Source: Whitmania pigra
Lineage: Eukaryota > Annelida > Clitellata > Hirudinida > Haemopidae
Assembly: GCA_021613335.1 (NCBI GenBank)
Contig: JAJTWR010000431.1
Coordinates: forward strand, 1,488,001 to 1,552,000
Direction of reading: 5' to 3'
Length of the DNA: 64,000 nt
Made by a program: the position numbers and the translations under genes. The first letter of the stretch is position 1; every line of letters begins with the position of its first letter. Shown here piece after piece: positions 60,484 through 64,000 of the stretch. Below the pieces are notes generated by a model. That model searched no databases, was not told the DNA's origin, and saw only the letters and a list, made by a program, of their open reading frames with translations.

Positions 60484-61510
60484 TTCGGTACTCGTCGCTG
60501 CGGCCGCGCTCGCGGGCTGCGCGCACGCTCCAAAGACCCAGGAACTCGTCTTCGAGCCGCTTGCGATAACCGGTGCTCCCGAGCTCATGGACCTCACGCC
60601 GGCGGAGCTCTACGAGCGCGGCCGCGCCCGCTTCGACGCCGGAGAGTATGCGGAGGCCGAGCGCTACTTCGGTCGGCTGGTGGAGTTTCACAAGGAGAGT
60701 CCCGAGTGGCGGGGCGCCGTGCGCTCGTCGGCGGAGGGCTTCGCCCGGCTGAAGGATTGGCCCGCCGCGTATGCGCGCGCGATGGAACTCGCGGACCCGG
60801 AGCGGGGCACCGACGAGGCGGTGGAGACGAGCTTTCAAGCGGTCGAGGCGTTGTTTCATCTAGGGCGGCTCGACGAGGCACGGGACATCCTCGCGATACT
60901 GCGAAGTCGCACCGACCTGTCTCCGGCGCAGCTGCTCAAGGCTCGGGTGCAGGCCGGAGTCGTGGAGGCGGATAGCGGCGACTCTTCCCGAGCGGAGCAG
61001 TACCTGCGCGAAGCACTCGAAGGAGCGCCGCTGATTATCAGTAAAGAAGACCAATATTTCCTCGGCCAAGCGGAGTTCTTCCTCGGCGAACTCGCGAAGA
61101 GGAATTTCGAGGCGATGCCGCTTCCGCAAGTGGACGCTGCGGAGGCTCTTGCCGACGCGCTCGAACAGAAATCCCAGCGGCTCCTCGCCGCCGAAGAGCA
61201 CTACGTGAGTGCCGCGCGCAAAGGGAATCCGCACTGGGCGACCGCCGCTGGCGAACGGGTCGGTCGCCTCTACGAAGAGCTGTACGACGAACTCGTCGCA
61301 CTGGCGCCGCCGAAGGAACTCGCTGCGGGGGCGAAGCCGGAATACGAGCGGGCGGTGCGGGAGCGCGCGCGGGTGCTGTTGGAAAAGGCCCTCTCCACCC
61401 AAGAAGTCGTGCTCGAAGCGGCACATCGCACCGGAAGCGAGAGCGCGTTCGTGGAGGCAGCGAAGGAGCGCATTGAGCGCGTCCGCGCACGCCTCGACGC
61501 CTCACCCTAA
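60455..61510 (+). CDS. TPR-repeat lipoprotein
   Basis: 351 residues from GTG 60455, chosen because it directly precedes a lipoprotein signal (R-V-L-S-S-L-Q-R-S-S-V-L-V then L-A-G-Cys); starting at the ATG 60311 would bury this signal. Residues about 50-330 are helical tetratricopeptide-like repeats (A-x-x-x-F-D-A-G-E-Y-AEAERYFGRLVEF and similar). Possibly an outer-membrane lipoprotein in assembly or tethering. It overlaps the ArsA-type gene and so belongs to that transcript. Confidence 0.75.
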   Translation: MRVLSSLQRSSVLVAAAALAGCAHAPKTQELVFEPLAITGAPELMDLTPAELYERGRARFDAGEYAEAERYFGRLVEFHKESPEWRGAVRSSAEGFARLKDWPAAYARAMELADPERGTDEAVETSFQAVEALFHLGRLDEARDILAILRSRTDLSPAQLLKARVQAGVVEADSGDSSRAEQYLREALEGAPLIISKEDQYFLGQAEFFLGELAKRNFEAMPLPQVDAAEALADALEQKSQRLLAAEEHYVSAARKGNPHWATAAGERVGRLYEELYDELVALAPPKELAAGAKPEYERAVRERARVLLEKALSTQEVVLEAAHRTGSESAFVEAAKERIERVRARLDASP

Positions 61511-61528
61511 CGTGGGCACGCCCGCGCG

Positions 61529-62236
61529 TTACGGGAGCGCGTGGAGCGCGGGGATTTCTCCGAAGCGCCAGGGGCCGATGTGGGTCGGCGCGTGGACGAG
61601 TGGAGTGAGTTCGCGCAGGAAGCGCTCGCGCTCCCAGGGCTCGGCACCGAAGCTCGCGAGGTACGACGTCTCCTGTTGGCAATCCACAAGCGCGATGTCG
61701 AAGCTCTTCATCCACCGGACGAGACTCACGAAGGCGAGCTTCGAGGCGTTGCTCTCCAACGAGAACATCGACTCGCCGAAGAACACATTGCCGATGCTCA
61801 CTCCGTACAGGCCGCCGATGAGCTCCGTTTCACGGTACACCTCGACCGAGTGGGCGATGCCGAGGTCGAAGAGTCGCCGGTAGGCGGCGCGCATCGCCCG
61901 CGTAATCCAAGTGCCGCGTTGGCCTTTGCGTGGCGTCGAAGCGCAGGCGAGGACAATCGCATCGAAGTTGGTATCAAGGCGAATCTCCCAAGGTGTGCGC
62001 CGAAGAGTCTTTTCGAGGCTGCGAGAGACATGCAGGCGCGCCGTCTCCAGAACAAAGCGCGGGTCCGGGCAATGCCACAGAATCGGCAGCCCCTCGCTGT
62101 ACCAAGGAAAAATGCCTCGCCGGTAGGCCTCAATCAGCCGCTGTGACGAGAGGTCGCCGCCGAGCGCAATGATGCCATCCTCATTCGTGGCTTCGGGCTC
62201 TGGAAAAGCATGCGGGTCGGCGCCGAGGATGTGCAT
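61529..62236 (-). CDS. aat: Leucyl/phenylalanyl-tRNA-protein transferase
   Basis: 235 residues. Family blocks: [98 protein letters not shown] and FVDCQ-type ([18 protein letters not shown]). It tags N-terminal Lys/Arg substrates with Leu or Phe for ClpS-ClpAP degradation. No clpS or clpA is in the window. Confidence 0.96.
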   Translation of the reverse strand: [235 protein letters not shown]

Positions 62237-62257
62237 GCAGGAGCTACAGGTGAGGGC

Positions 62258-63166
62258 TTACGACTTTTTCTTCGGGGCGAGTATCCGATGTCCGGAGGAC
62301 TCTTCCAATACCGAGATGACGCTCGCGATGTCGAGAGCGCCCTTCCCGGCGTCGACGGCAGCGCGGTACAGCGCCTGCACGTTGTCTGCGCTCGGGGTGG
62401 GGACGCCGTGTGCGCGCGCATTCGCGACCATGAGCGTCAAGTCCTTGAGCATGAGGTCTACCCGGAAGTTGGTGGTGGTGTCGCCTTCGAGGAGCGCCTT
62501 GCCTTTGAAGTCGTAGTACGGCGAGCGGTAGGTCGCAGACTGCACCACTTCAAGGAAGGTCGCCGGATTGAGCCCCGCCGCAGAGGTGAGGAGGAGCCCT
62601 TCGGAGAACGCCTGCAGCATGGAGGCGATGAGAGCGTTCGCGGCGAGCTTCACTTGGCTGCCCGCACCGGCTGGTCCGCAGTGAACGACTTTTTGGCTCA
62701 TGCTGGCGAGGAGCGGTTTCAATCGCTCCAACACCGGCGCTTCGCCGCCAGCCATGACTATCAGCGTTCCTTCGGCGGCGCCGGTCTTCGAGCCAGTCAC
62801 CGGCGCGTCGAGGTAATCGACGCCGAGCTTGCGACACGCCGCATCGGCTTTCTTTGCAAGCTCGGTCGGGCCCGTCGAGAAGTCGATGAAGAATTGTCCT
62901 TTTTTGGCCGACGCGAGAAGCCCATTCGCGCCGAACACTGTCTCTTCGACAACGGCTGGAGTGGATAAGCAGGTGCAAAATCCGTCGACGTGGCCGACAA
63001 GCTCAGTGAGCGAAGACGCAACCGTGAGCCGTTCGCCCTTGAGTGCTTCGGCGCGCTCTTTGGTGCGATTCCAGAGCGTCACCTCGAAGCCTTTGCGCGC
63101 CATATTCCGCGCCATTCCACTGCCCATGGTCCCGATGCCTACAAATCCAATGCGCTGAATCGACAT
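62258..63166 (-). CDS. Beta-hydroxyacid dehydrogenase (3-hydroxyisobutyrate dehydrogenase / GLYR1-like)
   Basis: 302 residues from ATG 63166. The N-terminal NADP site is RIGFVGIGTMGSGMARNM, followed by V-T-L-WNRTKERAE. Then FIDFSTG-P, YLDAPVTGSKTGAAEGTLIVMAGG, and catalytic GPAGAGSQVKLAANALIA with the conserved Lys. C-terminal N-x-x-D-x-x-x-KDL domain completes it. It may reduce succinic semialdehyde or glyoxylate (GLYR type) rather than 3-hydroxyisobutyrate. Substrate not settled. Confidence 0.9.
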   Translation of the reverse strand: MSIQRIGFVGIGTMGSGMARNMARKGFEVTLWNRTKERAEALKGERLTVASSLTELVGHVDGFCTCLSTPAVVEETVFGANGLLASAKKGQFFIDFSTGPTELAKKADAACRKLGVDYLDAPVTGSKTGAAEGTLIVMAGGEAPVLERLKPLLASMSQKVVHCGPAGAGSQVKLAANALIASMLQAFSEGLLLTSAAGLNPATFLEVVQSATYRSPYYDFKGKALLEGDTTTNFRVDLMLKDLTLMVANARAHGVPTPSADNVQALYRAAVDAGKGALDIASVISVLEESSGHRILAPKKKS

Positions 63167-63211
63167 AGGCAAAGGGTGTACCGCATTCGGCGGCGGAGCG
63201 CCCTGATTGTG

Positions 63212-64000
63212 TCAGCGCATCACTGCGGGAGGCGGTGCTTCGTCTATCTGAATAGCGGCAGGTATTCTCTTGAGGATGCCCATCGCCTCGTCGGCGTTGA
63301 CGGAGGGCAACTCCGCGACCGTGCGCACGAGGAGCACTCCGGAACCAGCCTGGTAGCGCAGCACCCTTCCGCGCCACATATCGAGGCCGAGGATCGCGTC
63401 GAAGCCTGGGCTGCCTCGCTCGCGCCGCGCGTCGAGGAAGCTCGGTCCAACCATCACTGTGGGCATGAGCGCCAACATGTGGACCGGGTAGGCGTTGGGC
63501 CGCGACGAGGGCTCGACGTGGATGCCGAAACGGCCAAGCTCGGTGATCATTTGCTGGGCGGTCTGCAGCTCAGTCACTTTGCCGACGAGCGTCGTGGTCG
63601 GCACTTGCAGCGAGAAGAGCGCCGGCGACACGAAATTGGTTCCGCCTTGGACGATGCGCAGCGCGAGCAGCGGCCAGTCGAAGCTGGGATTGCGGTTTAT
63701 CGGTATGGCGTCGAAGTTGCCGGGCAAGGGCTCGCCAGAATTGCGCTTGAGGGTGACTTGGGCGGCAGGAAAATCCACTTCCAGGGTGAGCCCCTGGAGT
63801 GCGTCGTCGCCGATGGTGACTTCGCAGGCTTCTTTCGGGGCGGAGCTGGTAGCGAGCTCAAGTTTCGGGAAGCGGAAGTCGCCGACAGCGAGGCTCGGCA
63901 GGACGCCCATCGGATAGTCCTGCACGCGACCACTCAACGGGTCTTCCACGCGCGCGGTGACCGGGGTTCGCTGCACAGCGCACGCACCCTTCGCCAAGCT
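63212..64000 (-). CDS. Aspartyl-protease-like (retropepsin-fold) protein, truncated at right edge
   Basis: The frame is open to the window edge, so the N-terminus is missing; an internal TTG at 63997 is not a convincing start. Two repeated segments, CEVTIGDDALQGLTLEVDFPAAQVTL and DAILGLDMWRGRVLRYQ, resemble the second-half strand (IG-x-D-x-L-x-x-x-x-x-x-D-x-x-x-x-x-x-x) of clan AA aspartyl peptidases. No catalytic D-T/S-G is visible in the present part. Function is therefore tentative. Confidence 0.5.
   Translation of the reverse strand, partial: SLAKGACAVQRTPVTARVEDPLSGRVQDYPMGVLPSLAVGDFRFPKLELATSSAPKEACEVTIGDDALQGLTLEVDFPAAQVTLKRNSGEPLPGNFDAIPINRNPSFDWPLLALRIVQGGTNFVSPALFSLQVPTTTLVGKVTELQTAQQMITELGRFGIHVEPSSRPNAYPVHMLALMPTVMVGPSFLDARRERGSPGFDAILGLDMWRGRVLRYQAGSGVLLVRTVAELPSVNADEAMGILKRIPAAIQIDEAPPPAVMR

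Overview
The window reads as a gene-dense chromosomal segment of a Myxococcota bacterium (formerly Deltaproteobacteria). The main evidence is a complete PomY-PomZ-PomX-like cell-division positioning locus (43988-47190), a FrzS-like pseudo-receiver/coiled-coil protein (10275-13643), a GYF_2 plus AgmX/PglI C-terminal-domain protein (2786-3640), MJ0042 zinc-ribbon/DUF3426 and HEAT-repeat proteins, and a tandem pair of ArsA/GET3-type ATPases. Signal peptides, lipoboxes, OprB-type and other beta-barrels, BolA/Grx4, Aat and an aa3/caa3-type oxidase indicate an aerobic Gram-negative cell. I see no IS element, prophage, CRISPR array or rRNA operon; one tRNA gene (Leu, GAG anticodon) is present. Non-coding gaps are clearly more AT-rich than the genes.

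Layout. 1-2533: edge of a coiled-coil lipoprotein gene, then a small degenerate ThiF/MoeB (E1)-like protein, an APS-kinase-like protein with a long Lys-rich tail, and LarE. 2666-6719: palindrome, AgmX-like protein, a first ClpX paralogue, a TPR-zincin lipoprotein and a Cys-rich (CxxC)n protein. 6891-10153: rplM-rpsI, pilT, xerD. 10275-14067: FrzS-like protein, secG. 14117-20150: tRNA-Leu and a proteostasis block tig-clpP-clpX-lon. 20166-24133: MDR oxidoreductase, algH-bolA-grx4, a DUF2914 membrane protein and a calcineurin-like phosphatase. 24158-29086: PiT phosphate transporter with DUF47/PhoU-like partner, an ftsE with no ftsX beside it, and two overlapping outer-membrane barrel genes.

29323-36881: panD translationally coupled to an HPr-kinase-like protein, a glycine-rich lipoprotein, a group II PLP decarboxylase and a complete proline operon proB-proA-proC. 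37061-42630: a cytochrome c oxidase operon (diheme cytochrome c lipoprotein, a 38-residue membrane protein, subunits II, I, III, IV, a second III-like subunit, a small CxxC membrane protein, a SCO-like protein). 42669-43778: ychF. 43988-48453: the Pom locus, DUF3467 and an MBL-fold hydrolase. 48454-48928 is the only gene-poor stretch above 300 bases.

48929-55295: small hypothetical, MepA-LysM endopeptidase, gshA and a large S41 protease, the last two divergent around nested inverted repeats. 55389-57379: tatA, a HEAT-like protein and a zinc-ribbon/DUF3426 membrane protein. 57437-61510: a tiny Cys peptide frame, phaR, a phasin-like protein, the two ArsA-type ATPases and a TPR lipoprotein. 61529-64000: aat, a beta-hydroxyacid dehydrogenase and a truncated aspartyl-protease-like gene. 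All functional calls come from reading motifs and recalled family features; no database search was run.
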